This document shows positions 1 to 9,613 of a stretch of 64,000 bases of DNA, in pieces. The stretch spans positions 310,001 to 374,000 of the forward strand of contig NC_016534.1 in NCBI RefSeq assembly GCF_000236905.1. The letters run 5' to 3'. Origin of the DNA: Tetrapisispora phaffii CBS 4417 (taxonomy: Eukaryota > Ascomycota > Saccharomycetes > Saccharomycetales > Saccharomycetaceae). Position 1 is the stretch's first letter; the number at the start of each line of letters is the position of its first letter. Both the position numbers and the translations under genes were made by a program. The notes beneath the pieces were generated by a model, which did not search any database, was not told the origin of the DNA, and worked only from the letters and a program-made list of their open reading frames with translations.

Positions 1-1
1 G

Positions 2-280
2 GCCAACTCCGAATCAAAGGAAGTGGTTCAGAAGAGAATGGAGTTCCTAGAGAGAAACAGGCTCGCTGCGTCGAAGTTCAGGCAAAGAAAGAAAGAATAC
101 ATTAAGAAGATCGAAGATGAACTGGATTTCTATAAAAGTGAATATCGCGAGCTAACGCAGATTGTCGACAAAATAATCGGGCATGACGATAACAAGTCCA
201 TTTTGGAAGGGCTAGAGAACTTGATGGCTGCAAATGATCCCATAAAAGCACTCGAACTCGTAAATAGCATCAAAATTTAA
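2..280 (+). CDS. SKO1: SKO1, C-terminal part of ATF/CREB-type bZIP factor (partial)
   Basis: The frame is open from base 2, so the gene begins outside the window and only about 92 C-terminal residues are present. They contain a bZIP domain: basic region ERNRLAASKFRQRKKEY followed by a short zipper-like helix with regularly spaced hydrophobic residues. This matches the Sko1 basic region closely. Sko1 is the Hog1-regulated nuclear repressor/activator of osmotic-stress genes that binds CRE-like sites. The tail after the zipper is only about 45 residues, much shorter than in S. cerevisiae. SKO1 followed by PSD1 on the same strand matches the YNL167C-YNL169C order, with FMP41 missing between them. 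Other ATF/CREB factors (Aca1, Cst6) are less likely because of the synteny. Confidence 0.88.
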   Translation, partial: ANSESKEVVQKRMEFLERNRLAASKFRQRKKEYIKKIEDELDFYKSEYRELTQIVDKIIGHDDNKSILEGLENLMAANDPIKALELVNSIKI

Positions 281-977
281 TATTCAATTCTAACTATCTG
301 AAGAGAGACAGGAAGACACCACAGAAAACAGACGGCTTTGACAACAAATCGGATAACGACATCAATGACAACGACGACAAAGGTATACCATGACAAATTA
401 CTGTATATAGACATGTAGCATTTATACAAAAAATTGTAAAAGATTTTGCAATGTTTGTAGACATTTTTTTTTAAAGTTTCGTTGATCCAGCAAGACATTG
501 ACAAGAAGTGATCACGGCTTTGCATGAAAAGGTAAACAAAACCGTAATATTAAATTACCACAACGACCCTCATTGGTACTCACAGTTTCTTAAGTATTGT
601 TGGCTGTTTATAATCGCAACACTTCCGAGACAAGCAGTATCAGAACTGAGCATTCAACTTGCTTTCCAATATGCATCACGGCACCTTGCACATATTGATT
701 ACCCGGATTCGTAGCCGCACCGGCATCAAAATGCCCTGGAACGAGTTCAGAAATAGAGAAACTGGAGACATCAAAAGATTCCTAAAAGATATTCACAAGT
801 AACAGAACTTCGCCTTTTTAGATTGTACAGATGTTAGCATTATTCTCCCTCAAATACACACACACACATATATATAGACCTCATCTTGTCCAATTGGTGG
901 ATAGTAACGAGTGTCACTCCTTGCTTGCTTTCGATTAGTTTCTGCAGACACTGCTGCACTATTATTAATCATTCAAC
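281..977. other. Intergenic region SKO1-PSD1
   Basis: No convincing gene. FMP41 lies in this slot in S. cerevisiae, but I see no relic of it. A 43-codon ATG frame at 671-802 (+) is described under findings but not supported as a gene. A CA/TA-rich run sits near 857-880. Confidence 0.6.
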
Positions 978-2330
978 ATGTTAGGTTCATCGTATGTCCA
1001 GAGAGTTGCCATCGACTCGGAAGATATTGGGTTACGAGCAGGCTACATGGACAAGAATAACCATGTTTGGTTAAAGATCTTCGTGGTGTTCACTCTGTCC
1101 TTCTTCATTAAGCGCGTTTACAGTAAGAGCAAACAAAAGACAGTGTCACTGAGAGATAAAAGTTCAACACATGTCACAACTCATAAGCGATACAAGCGTA
1201 AGATTAAGATCGTCAAGGACAATTGGTTTTTGTTTCTGTATAGGACGTTACCTTTGAACTTTATTTCGAGACTTTGGGGAAATTTCAATGACTTGACTTT
1301 ACCTATGTGGTTTAGACCGTATGGTTATAGATTCTATTGTTATCTGTATACTGTCGATGTCAGTGAGATTCTAGACAAGAATTTCTACCACTACCCGAAT
1401 CTGGGCTCATTCTTCTACAGAAACATAGATCCAAAAGCAAGACCAATTGTTCCAGGCGATAATGTCATTACATCTCCCAGTGATGGGACAATACTGAATT
1501 TTGGTACCATTGATCCCGAAACAGGAGAGATCGAACAAGTCAAGGGGCTCACATATTCCATCAGAGAGTTTTTAGGAACCCATGAACATCCTCTTATGAC
1601 AAAGAGCGAATCACATTTGGATTTACTAAAACAAAAATGGAAACAATCTCAAGAAAACAGCACACATTCATTCAGCAACCTACTTATCAACGAAGGTGAT
1701 AAATCTGCATTAGTCTATGAAACAAACAACTCCAAAATCCAGAAACTGTTGAGCGAGTTGACAGCAATGGATACACCGTCCGTTTATAACCATAATAACA
1801 TTCAAATTAATCATAAAAATCAACTGTATTTCACTGTCATATACTTGGGCCCAGGTGACTATCATCATTTCCATTCGCCAATTAACTGGGTCTGTAAGAT
1901 ACGTAGACATTTCCCAGGTAAATTGTTCTCTGTCGCACCATATTTCCAAAGGCATTTTAAGAGTTTATTTGTTCTTAATGAGAGAGTACCTTTATTAGGA
2001 TATTGGAAATATGGGTTTTTTAGCATGACCGCTGTCGGAGCCACTAACGTGGGTTCCATCAAGTTAAATTTTGATAAAGATCTAAGAACTAATGTCAAAC
2101 AACCTAAGTCAAAAGAATGTAAGCACAACAAGAACTCATGTTACGAAGCAGTCTACGTGAACACAAACGAAAAACTAAAAGGTGTTCCCTTATTAAAAGG
2201 TGAAGAAATGGGTGGTTTCAAATTTGGAAGCACTGTTGTCCTCTGTTTCGAAGCACCTTTCGACTTCAAATACAATATCAAATGTGGACAAAAAATCAAG
2301 TTAGGTGAAAAAATCGGTACCGTGCCATAA
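978..2330 (+). CDS. PSD1: Phosphatidylserine decarboxylase 1
   Basis: This enzyme decarboxylates phosphatidylserine to phosphatidylethanolamine. In S. cerevisiae Psd1 it is anchored in the mitochondrial inner membrane, with an ER pool. The protein has 450 residues against about 500. Seen here: one short membrane segment near residues 30-45, conserved SPSDG, the GDYHHFHSP histidine block, and a C-terminal self-cleavage site reading F-G-S-T (F416-T419) within GGFKFGSTVVLCFEAP. S418 should become the pyruvoyl group. Family members normally read L-G-S-T there, so Phe is unusual. The N-terminus before the membrane segment is only about 29 residues, includes acidic residues and lacks an evident basic amphipathic presequence. 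The ATG at 978 is the first in frame after a TAA at 966. Identity is sure; localisation is open. Confidence 0.95.
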   Translation: MLGSSYVQRVAIDSEDIGLRAGYMDKNNHVWLKIFVVFTLSFFIKRVYSKSKQKTVSLRDKSSTHVTTHKRYKRKIKIVKDNWFLFLYRTLPLNFISRLWGNFNDLTLPMWFRPYGYRFYCYLYTVDVSEILDKNFYHYPNLGSFFYRNIDPKARPIVPGDNVITSPSDGTILNFGTIDPETGEIEQVKGLTYSIREFLGTHEHPLMTKSESHLDLLKQKWKQSQENSTHSFSNLLINEGDKSALVYETNNSKIQKLLSELTAMDTPSVYNHNNIQINHKNQLYFTVIYLGPGDYHHFHSPINWVCKIRRHFPGKLFSVAPYFQRHFKSLFVLNERVPLLGYWKYGFFSMTAVGATNVGSIKLNFDKDLRTNVKQPKSKECKHNKNSCYEAVYVNTNEKLKGVPLLKGEEMGGFKFGSTVVLCFEAPFDFKYNIKCGQKIKLGEKIGTVP

Positions 2331-2822
2331 CTACAGTCCCCAAGTTTCAAACTAAACTAAAACATCAAAAGCATATATAATATCTCCCAAACGACTTAAT
2401 ACATACAACTTCTATAATAATATAAATAAATACTGATAACTAATTCATTCATCTTTGCAATGTTTTATTGTAATTTAATAACCTTTTGTCTCTTTAAAAG
2501 ACATCAACAGCTGTTTAAATGTCTAAAAGCGCTTTGTTGTGCAGATAGAAAACCCGACCTTCAAAGAAAACGTATCAACAGCCACAAATATAATAATAAA
2601 TATATAGAATTGGATTGTATATTAGTTTGGTTATAATAATTTATTGAAGAATTGTTTTAATTATTCAAGCTATAGCTAGTTGATATTTAAAAGGGCCAGT
2701 TTTAGGTACAAAAGTCGGTATCTTCTAATAAAATATTCGTTGAATCTATCTCTTGTGACAAACTAAACAAAAAAAATAAGGATCTTAAACTTATAAAATT
2801 CATTAATTTAGCGTTTTGAGAT
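2331..2822. other. Intergenic region PSD1-MDG1
   Basis: AT-rich spacer with PSD1 3' sequence and MDG1 promoter. Genes between these in S. cerevisiae chromosome XIV (including APC1) are absent. I see no other feature. Confidence 0.6.
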
Positions 2823-3755
2823 ATGACTGAGAGTGTGTTTACGTTTGAGTGGCCTAGTGGCCCAAAATCTGTTTCTATTGTGGGTCAGTTTAATAGTTGG
2901 GGTGAGCCAATAGCTTTACAATTGAAGAGTAATGAGCGTGATGTTGAAGAGTTTCAATTAGAGTTACCAGTGTCAATTGAGAATGGAAGTGATAAGTTAC
3001 ACTTCAAGTTCATAGTTGATGATAACTGGGTCGTCAGTGACGAATATAAGAAGGATACAGATGCAAATGGGAACGAAAACAATTACATTGAGAAATCCGA
3101 CCTGAATGTTAAACAACCAAAGAGCAGAAGAGTTAAGATTAAGAAGAAGCTAAGAAGAAATAAGAAGACAGGTGAAGTCTTTTTGGTTAGCGAGGAATTT
3201 ATCCCATTAGATGATGAAGGAAATGAGCTAGAGCCAACAAAGATTACTGTTTATGAAGCAAAAGCGACCCCAGAGAAACCTGAAATTACCCCAGAAAGTG
3301 AAAGTAATGGTGAGGAAAATGTACAGGAAAATACCTTCGAATCAGGCGAGGTACCAGTTGGAGAGCCAGTTGGAGAGCCGGTCGAACATCCAGTCGAAGA
3401 GCAAATAGAAGTACCGGTCAAAGAGAACAGTAGCAATCCCGTTGCTGAACATACCGAATCATCAATTTCTAATTCAGGCGACAGTTCGAGTAACAGTGAA
3501 GCGCTCGAGTCGTCCAGCATTGACGATAGTGATGAAAATGATGAAAACTTAGAGGTTACTCTTCCAAAGGAAATCAATCAAGAAATGGCTGCTGTTGTAA
3601 ACACTACAAAAGCTCAAGAGATCCCAAAAACCGTCAAAAAACTATCGAAAAAGAAGACTGTTGTAAAGCCAAAACCTTTAGCAAAGAAGACTGATAACGA
3701 AACAAAAACAAAGAAAACTGTAATGGGTAAGCTTAAAAAATTTTTATCCAAATAA
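2823..3755 (+). CDS. MDG1: Mdg1/Crp1-family protein with glycogen-binding-like domain
   Basis: Residues about 5-95 form a CBM48/AMPK glycogen-binding-type fold (FEWPSGPKSVSIVGQFNSWG), the signature of yeast Mdg1 and its paralogue Crp1. Mdg1 is a plasma-membrane-associated protein that suppresses G-beta (Ste4) pheromone-signalling defects, and Crp1 binds cruciform DNA. The middle is acidic and low-complexity, with a short V-G-E-P type repeat near residues 176-195 and serine-rich stretches. The C-terminus is strongly basic (KKLSKKKTVVKPK). The length of 310 residues is near Mdg1 (about 366) and shorter than Crp1 (465). MDG1 is the chromosome XIV copy (YNL173C) and its strand agrees. The molecular role is poorly known. 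Confidence 0.85.
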   Translation: MTESVFTFEWPSGPKSVSIVGQFNSWGEPIALQLKSNERDVEEFQLELPVSIENGSDKLHFKFIVDDNWVVSDEYKKDTDANGNENNYIEKSDLNVKQPKSRRVKIKKKLRRNKKTGEVFLVSEEFIPLDDEGNELEPTKITVYEAKATPEKPEITPESESNGEENVQENTFESGEVPVGEPVGEPVEHPVEEQIEVPVKENSSNPVAEHTESSISNSGDSSSNSEALESSSIDDSDENDENLEVTLPKEINQEMAAVVNTTKAQEIPKTVKKLSKKKTVVKPKPLAKKTDNETKTKKTVMGKLKKFLSK

Positions 3756-4247
3756 AATGAAAATAAATTAACTAACCATAACTTGATCTAATGATACTTT
3801 GCACATAACCTAATTCATATAAATATACAAAAATAAATAATTTACTTCTAATTTACCTAATTTAATTTTAATAAACAATTCTAATATAAATAGCATTACC
3901 ATAGAACCTTGTTAACACTTTAAAACAACAACCCAATTCCACTCAGGCTTGTCCAACCATTTGCAATATGATTTTACACTAATTGTCTCTTGATATAGTT
4001 GCTTTATTACAGGATCAATGTACACTTTTTTTCAATTATAGTTATAATCGCCCACTTTAAAGATTCGAAATTGAAAAACCGACAACTTTAATGATAATAA
4101 ACTTCAAATATATATAATGATATAAATAAGAAAAGGATGATAAGAGGATACATATATATATAAATTTACGATCTTTGGAATCTCTATATTTTATTAAGAG
4201 AGTATAAGCTGAGGATAATTGTCAATACATAAAAATTTGAGTTCGTT
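3756..4247. other. Intergenic region MDG1-MRPL22
   Basis: Very AT-rich spacer without a supported gene. NOP13 and TDA7, expected between these neighbours, are missing. Confidence 0.6.
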
Positions 4248-5192
4248 ATGCTTCACAGAGGTTTGATTGGACGTATTGGTGCAATTAGCCACAACCACAT
4301 ACTCTTCAATGCGGTTAACAAACGTATGATTAGTCAGAGTTCGGTATTGAGAGCTGAAGAAGAGTCTGCCAATACTAGCATTTTTGGGAGCCTAACGAAG
4401 AATGTGGATATGGCTAAGCCTGCCCAAGATAGACTTTCTGATAGAATGATTGCTAGCGCTGACAATAATAATACAGGGGAAGATGCTGCAGTGGAAGAGC
4501 AAAAATTCAGGGACTCTATCACTGTGGAGACTGATGTACTTCTACAGAAGCATATCCAAAAATTGGATGAACCAGAAAAACCAGCTGTGAATTTATATCT
4601 ATCTCCACTAAAAAGACGCATCTATGAACAGAATTGTAAAGATAATGGTGGATTCTTCAAAAAAAATGCTATAGTGAGATTACCATCTACAAAAGAAGAA
4701 TATCGTTTGACCTTGAATCAGCAAGAACTCGATGCTTTAGAACCATCTGTTTATTTGCAATCTTACAGATTGAAATCCTCTATGAAGAAAACTACACAAG
4801 TCTTAAGGATGATAAACGGGATAGACCTAAAGAAAGCAATTACCCAATGTCATTTTTCCAAGAGACATGTTGCCAAAGAAATCGAAGAATTGTTAAAAAG
4901 AGGGATAGAGGATGCTCAAAAGTTAAAATTAGATCCAAACGATCTTTATATTTCACAAATATGGTGTGGTAGTGATGGTTCATGGAGAAAAAATATGGAA
5001 TTCAAAGGTAGAGGTAGGGTCGGTATTATTTCTCACCCTTGGGTTCATGTAAGATGTATTTTGAAAACAAAATCTGTAACTAAGAAAAGGTTAGAGTTTG
5101 AAAAGGATTTGAAAGAACTTAAAAAGAAACCATGGATTCAATTACCTGACAAACCAGTTAGAGGTGTTACAAACAATGTTTACAAATGGTGA
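4248..5192 (+). CDS. MRPL22: Mitochondrial large-subunit ribosomal protein uL22m
   Basis: The protein has 314 residues, against about 309 in S. cerevisiae Mrpl22. It starts with a basic, hydroxylated presequence ([17 protein letters not shown]...) suited to mitochondrial import. The uL22 core is at about residues 165-295, including the [16 protein letters not shown] stretch near the C-terminus. It is part of the mitochondrial 54S subunit, where uL22 lines the exit tunnel. The ATG at 4248 gives the presequence in full. It is convergent with SHR3. Confidence 0.93.
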   Translation: MLHRGLIGRIGAISHNHILFNAVNKRMISQSSVLRAEEESANTSIFGSLTKNVDMAKPAQDRLSDRMIASADNNNTGEDAAVEEQKFRDSITVETDVLLQKHIQKLDEPEKPAVNLYLSPLKRRIYEQNCKDNGGFFKKNAIVRLPSTKEEYRLTLNQQELDALEPSVYLQSYRLKSSMKKTTQVLRMINGIDLKKAITQCHFSKRHVAKEIEELLKRGIEDAQKLKLDPNDLYISQIWCGSDGSWRKNMEFKGRGRVGIISHPWVHVRCILKTKSVTKKRLEFEKDLKELKKKPWIQLPDKPVRGVTNNVYKW

Positions 5193-5533
5193 GGTTAGGC
5201 CAACTAACGTTACACCAATAGATGAATCTAAAATAAAGCAATTTAATATTCAAATACCGCTACTTTTTACATTATTTGTGAATAATTACAACATTTCAAC
5301 TTAGATATATCAAACGTATATTTCCACTTCACAGAATATAACTATTTTTATATAGAAATTCATGTACATATTATAAATAACTAAAATAGTAATATTATCG
5401 TTTGTGTTTAGATTTCTATTATTATAAATCGGTGCTAGATAATTATATATACTAAGTATATACACGTAGTTAAACCATTGACTCAAGTAATGTCTTTTGA
5501 AAATGATTAGATATGCGACTCCAAAGTTAGAAA
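5193..5533. other. Convergent spacer MRPL22/SHR3
   Basis: AT-rich 3' region shared by two converging genes. It should hold both polyadenylation regions. No other feature seen. Confidence 0.6.
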
Positions 5534-6163
5534 CTATTTCTGCTTCTTATTTTCCTTTTGTGCTTTCTTACCTTTACCTTGACCTGCAGTAGCTTCTTTC
5601 TCTACAGCAGCAGCTCTTTCAGCAGCTTCTTCAGCAAAGAAAGCTTTTAATCTCTTTTGATATTCCCAGTTAGTATACCATAAACCAGCTTGTAATACAA
5701 CGGTACCCCCTAAGAAGAATAAAAATATAATGTTTGAAGATGCTAATACAGCTAGACCTTGATTTTCTGTTACTTCACCCCATTGATGTGAAATAGTACA
5801 TTCCACACCAGTTTTAATGTTTGTAATAAAGATGCAAATTGCAAAAACAAATAAACCTAATGAAGTGTATTCAAATAGTTGTAATTCTGGGTTTGGTTTG
5901 TAAATCCTGATCATGGAACCAATGAAACCAAGGGTGGCGACACCCATCAATACATAAAATACCTTTGGATTAGTGTTATAAATTTGTTGGTAATGGTTTA
6001 AAGAAGCTGCAAAATCTTCTGTAGTGGAGTTAGTTTTGAATAAAACGTTATAATCATATGGTTGGTTACCAAAAATCACGCCCATTAGAAATGAGCTTGA
6101 TACTAAAATTAAACCTGTACCAATTGTACAAAATTCTTCGTAACTTAAACCTAAGAATGCCAT
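5534..6163 (-). CDS. SHR3: ER packaging chaperone for amino-acid permeases
   Basis: Shr3 is an ER membrane chaperone needed for amino-acid permeases (Gap1 and relatives) to fold and enter COPII vesicles. The 209-residue protein (S. cerevisiae 210) has four hydrophobic segments, about residues 10-30, 67-86, 96-116 and 140-162, followed by a cytosolic Lys/Glu/Ala-rich tail. Diagnostic blocks are the N-terminal glycine-rich segment ending NQPYDYN, IRIYKPNPELQLFEY and WGEVTENQGLAVLASSNI. SHR3 is a chromosome IV gene (YDL212W) interleaved between chromosome XIV genes here, with the expected strand. Together with NPR1 at 11.9 kb, the region holds two regulators of permease traffic, although the adjacency is ancestral rather than an operon. 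Confidence 0.96.
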   Translation of the reverse strand: MAFLGLSYEEFCTIGTGLILVSSSFLMGVIFGNQPYDYNVLFKTNSTTEDFAASLNHYQQIYNTNPKVFYVLMGVATLGFIGSMIRIYKPNPELQLFEYTSLGLFVFAICIFITNIKTGVECTISHQWGEVTENQGLAVLASSNIIFLFFLGGTVVLQAGLWYTNWEYQKRLKAFFAEEAAERAAAVEKEATAGQGKGKKAQKENKKQK

Positions 6164-6481
6164 TATTAGATTCTATGAGGGTTGATTATCCTAGTTGTAC
6201 GACTAATAGTACATATTAGTGAATAGCAATACATTATTAATATATGTTTCTTTTATTTGCTCTCGAGACTTTTTTCCAATTCTGATATCCAAAATCTTTT
6301 TGATTGCACATTCTAGAGGTTAGTCATTTTCAATAATTACGATAGCTGGAATTGAAATTTTTGATAAGGCATTTATTTTTACTGAAGACATATTATTTAG
6401 ATATGTTTGAAAATATGTGAATTTACTGACAATACATATATTGAATTATAAAAGGTTTTTTAATTAAATATGGTGTATTAT
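6164..6481. other. Spacer SHR3 promoter/RPS3 3' end
   Basis: Contains the SHR3 promoter and RPS3 terminator region. No individual site is convincing by eye. Confidence 0.6.
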
Positions 6482-7198
6482 TTAAGCAGAAGCAGCAACT
6501 TCTTCTTGTTCTTCAGCTGGTCTGTAGTCGTTGACGGAAGCAACCAAAATTTTTTCTTCTTCCTTTGGTTCAACAATGTTGACAGCATCTGGTAAGGCTC
6601 TTGGACCAACCTTAGATTTAGATGGGTCTCTCATGATCTTAATTCTGATACCTAAAACACCTTGTCTCATTAAGACGTGTCTGGTAGCAACATCAATGAA
6701 GTCGTTGACTGGTTGACCGGAGTGGATCAAGAAACCGTCAGCGTATTTCATAGCCTTAGCTCTGGCAGCTCTTAACTTACCGGAGATAACAACTTCACAA
6801 CCCTTGGCACCAGATTCCATAACGTATCTAATAACACCGTAAGCAGCTCTTCTGATAGCTAAACCGTTTAATAACTTGAACTTCATGGATTCAGCTTGGG
6901 CAACAGCGGATAAACCACGGTCTTGAACTCTTTCGGCATATAAGACAACGGTACCAGCCTTGAACTTGAATCTTTTTTGAACTAATAAAGTCAATTCGTT
7001 GATTCTTCTACCGTTTTCACCTAAGACTTCTTGGGTTCTGGTAGCTCTGATGATAATTTCAGTCTTGGTTGGAGTAACTCTGACTTCGACACCGGAGTAA
7101 CCTTCTTCAGCTAATTCTCTGGTGAAGAATTCGTTTAATTCAGCGTAGAAAACACCGTCAGCGACTAACTTTCTCTTCTTGGAAATGTAGGCAACCAT
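6482..7198 (-). CDS. RPS3: 40S ribosomal protein uS3
   Basis: This is ribosomal protein S3 of the small cytosolic subunit, at the mRNA entry channel, with a KH RNA-binding domain at about residues 20-90 and the C-terminal S3 domain at about 95-190. The length is 238 residues against 240 in S. cerevisiae, starting [17 protein letters not shown]. Codons are strongly biased (AGA, GGT, GTC/GTT, TTG), as for a highly expressed gene. There is no intron, as in S. cerevisiae. The upstream region carries Rap1-like sites (7740-7774 and 7817-7826). Confidence 0.98.
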   Translation of the reverse strand: MVAYISKKRKLVADGVFYAELNEFFTRELAEEGYSGVEVRVTPTKTEIIIRATRTQEVLGENGRRINELTLLVQKRFKFKAGTVVLYAERVQDRGLSAVAQAESMKFKLLNGLAIRRAAYGVIRYVMESGAKGCEVVISGKLRAARAKAMKYADGFLIHSGQPVNDFIDVATRHVLMRQGVLGIRIKIMRDPSKSKVGPRALPDAVNIVEPKEEEKILVASVNDYRPAEEQEEVAASA

Positions 7199-7739
7199 TG
7201 TAATAAATTGATATGTTATGGGATGGAGATCTTGCTATGGGGAGAAGAAAACAAAAAAAAAGACAACAAAGCAATAAAACTGTAAAGTGTCTTATATATA
7301 TCAATTGGTTGTATAAATATCAGTTCCAAAAGTATATAAGTTATCGAATAGACAAACAATACAAATGTGTTTGTTGAATGGATTAACTCTTCATTTAGTT
7401 CAGTGGAAAGTGAAAAACTTCCGGTACGCGATGAGCTGAACAAAACCGAAAGTTTGTGCGTCGGTCGCAAAAAAAAGACCACTGCGAACACTACGAAAGC
7501 TGTGAAACTGACTGAATTTCTATTGAGGGTTGTGGACCAAGAAGTGCATAGGAGGATGCAGTTGAGCAGTGAGGTTGCACACCTTGTGCAATAGATTCAT
7601 GCAGCTTAGTGAGCGGTAAAGAAGATGTGTTGCATGGGTTAACGATGCAGAGAGTAACAGCATCTTTGAGAAAAGAGAAAACTTTCCAGAAATTGTGATT
7701 TATTTTGAAAAATTGAAAAATTGAAAAAAATTATAACGC

Positions 7740-7774
7740 GGGTGTCTGGGTGTAGACACTACACCCAGACACCC
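7740..7774. promoter_or_regulatory. Paired Rap1-like sites in a perfect inverted repeat
   Basis: GGGTGTCTGGGTGTAG at 7740-7755 is followed by a 3-base spacer and its exact reverse complement at 7759-7774. Each arm contains ACACCCAGACACC in one orientation, close to the Rap1 consensus (ACACCCRYACAYM). Rap1 pairs are the standard activator element of yeast ribosomal-protein genes. The sites are about 540-575 bases before the RPS3 ATG, rather far for that class. Binding is inferred. Confidence 0.7.
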
Positions 7775-7816
7775 TAATATACAGTCACTCCAAACAATGC
7801 CTCGGTTTTGTATAGT

Positions 7817-7826
7817 GGGTGTCTGG
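7817..7826. promoter_or_regulatory. Third partial Rap1-like motif
   Basis: GGGTGTCTGG repeats the first ten bases of the 7740 arm. It may be a third weak Rap1 site of the RPS3 promoter. Confidence 0.4.
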
Positions 7827-7976
7827 ACGTATATATACGATAAGTGTTACTTAAGTAGTCATTTGTTGTCTATATATATGTGAATACTGCAATTTGTTAT
7901 TGTATATGGTTTAGATATGCTTATGCAAAAAGTTTATTGGTAAATGGTGTTCAAAGCTATGCCTACGACTATCCGT

Positions 7977-9164
7977 TTAACGCTTCTTCTTGGATAGGTT
8001 TCTTTTCTTAGCGGATTGTTTTTCGATTTCTTCAATTTGTTTCTTGGTATTGTCATAAAGTTGTTTTTGTAACTCAAGGTCTTCGAATTCTTTTCTTACG
8101 AATTTCACTGTCTTGCATTCGGTGTAGTATCTCACTGAATTGGTTTCATCAGCATTCACTTCTTCTAGCTCTGGAGTCATCAATGTGCAAAGAATTGTCT
8201 CGGCACCTCTGGCTCCACTCTTGACGAAGAGCCATAATATAGGGTACAGTATGATGCAGTACAAAAATATCAACGAGAACACTGACCCGTTACTGATTAT
8301 GCGACGCAAGGTAGCAGATCTCATCAACCCTGGTTGAACAACCGTGAAACTGATGTTCTTTCCTGTTCTCTGGACCCCGTCGGGTCCCTTCCTGTTTCTA
8401 ACATCACCAAATATTCTTCTCTGCAGCTCCAGTAGACATAAAGACATCTGCAGTTTACTGGAGGCAAAGAACTTCAATGAATTCTTGTTGTATGGAACGT
8501 TTTGCCACAGTGGATCTTCAACATTCACGTCACCGAGACTTTGAAGGAAGCATGTGGTGAAAATGATTCTCACATCACGGTCTGGCGGTTGCGCTTTAAA
8601 ACTTGGTTGCATCAAGTCTAGCATGTGGAAAATACCAGCAAAATTAGTACTCATTTGTAATTCCAGACCATCAACACTGGATTTTCTGGTCTTGTTACTA
8701 AAACCAGGAATACCACATGCCTCCATATCACCACTCATTATCACAACACCATCCAATCTTCTTGGTGGAGAATTATCTAACCATCCAGTCACAAACTTTC
8801 TAACTTGCAATAAATCACTGATGTCACATTGTTCAACGTATACTAATTGATTACCAGCTTCGTTTCTCAAATCTTCACACCAGTCCGTGACCCACTCATC
8901 GACATTTCGTGTAAGGATAATCAACTGTGCACCTAATTCAGCCATCTTTCTCACCACAGCCGTTCCCATGCTTTGAGAAGTTGCACCAGTGACAATAAAC
9001 ACCTTACCGTGTAGATTTCTTTCCCAAATGTTACTGACACCACGGGACCAATACTTGACCAGCGAACCAGCAGCCAAAAACGGTGACACTTTAATAAACT
9101 CATTTAAATACGGGACACTGTCGGTACCTTCTATCAAAGCAGTCCCAATAATGTTCAAAGGCAT
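7977..9164 (-). CDS. PBR1: Pbr1-like short-chain dehydrogenase family protein
   Basis: The protein has 395 residues (S. cerevisiae YNL181W about 407). Residues about 52-320 form a short-chain dehydrogenase fold: beta strand and nucleotide loop GKVFIVTGATSQSMG (53-67) and a C-terminal hydrophobic segment around VFSLIFLYCIILYPILWLF. The position of the catalytic Tyr of the YxxxK motif reads F233-A-S-S-K237, so the Tyr appears to be Phe. The usual NNAG motif is replaced by MSGD. Pbr1 is an essential oxidoreductase-like protein of unclear substrate, and the changes fit a specialised or non-classical active site. It sits divergent to IPI3 exactly as on chromosome XIV, which favours PBR1 over the related Env9. 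Confidence 0.83.
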   Translation of the reverse strand: MPLNIIGTALIEGTDSVPYLNEFIKVSPFLAAGSLVKYWSRGVSNIWERNLHGKVFIVTGATSQSMGTAVVRKMAELGAQLIILTRNVDEWVTDWCEDLRNEAGNQLVYVEQCDISDLLQVRKFVTGWLDNSPPRRLDGVVIMSGDMEACGIPGFSNKTRKSSVDGLELQMSTNFAGIFHMLDLMQPSFKAQPPDRDVRIIFTTCFLQSLGDVNVEDPLWQNVPYNKNSLKFFASSKLQMSLCLLELQRRIFGDVRNRKGPDGVQRTGKNISFTVVQPGLMRSATLRRIISNGSVFSLIFLYCIILYPILWLFVKSGARGAETILCTLMTPELEEVNADETNSVRYYTECKTVKFVRKEFEDLELQKQLYDNTKKQIEEIEKQSAKKRNLSKKKR

Positions 9165-9613
9165 CTTCTAATAATCTCAATGTTGTTTTCTGATACAAGT
9201 TCTTCTTCTCTAAACACAGCACTTACACACTATGCCTTATTCTCTGAAACTGAGGCAACTGAAATAGTACCTGCCGCAACAATTGCAATTACATACTTAC
9301 ATTCATAAATAGTTCACCTTGATTGCTTCATTAAAGGTTTCAGAAGCCTTATTAATCTTATAAATTAAAGCTTTAAATTGAACCTTTTTAATTACCCGGG
9401 CGGTCATTTTAGCCTTTGAAAAATTTTATAGTGACAAATCTGTAGCTGTAGGTCATCTCATCGCTATATTGCATCAGATAGAAGAGATGATTGTCTATAA
9501 AAGAAGCAATGCAATTGGTAACTTAAGTTACACTATGGCTTTGGTGTAGTCTAGTTTCCCTTTTTGAGATTGTTATCAGTGAACTCACAAAGAATCAGCG
9601 ATATTAGAGATTG
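9165..9613. other. Divergent promoter PBR1/IPI3
   Basis: Shared promoter of two divergent genes. It holds a Reb1-type site at 9392-9399. No gene is seen. Confidence 0.6.
9392..9399 (+). promoter_or_regulatory. Reb1-type site TTACCCGG
   Basis: An exact TTACCCGG, the Reb1 general regulatory factor consensus, lies about 220 bases from both divergent starts, a typical place for a nucleosome-free-region organiser. Confidence 0.6.

Larger units (their letters stand above)
7199..7976. other. RPS3 promoter region
   Basis: A 778-base region upstream of RPS3, also holding the PBR1 3' end. It contains an A-rich run near 7700-7730 built of repeated AATTGAAAAA, then the Rap1-like inverted repeat. The open frames here look like chance. 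Confidence 0.6.
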
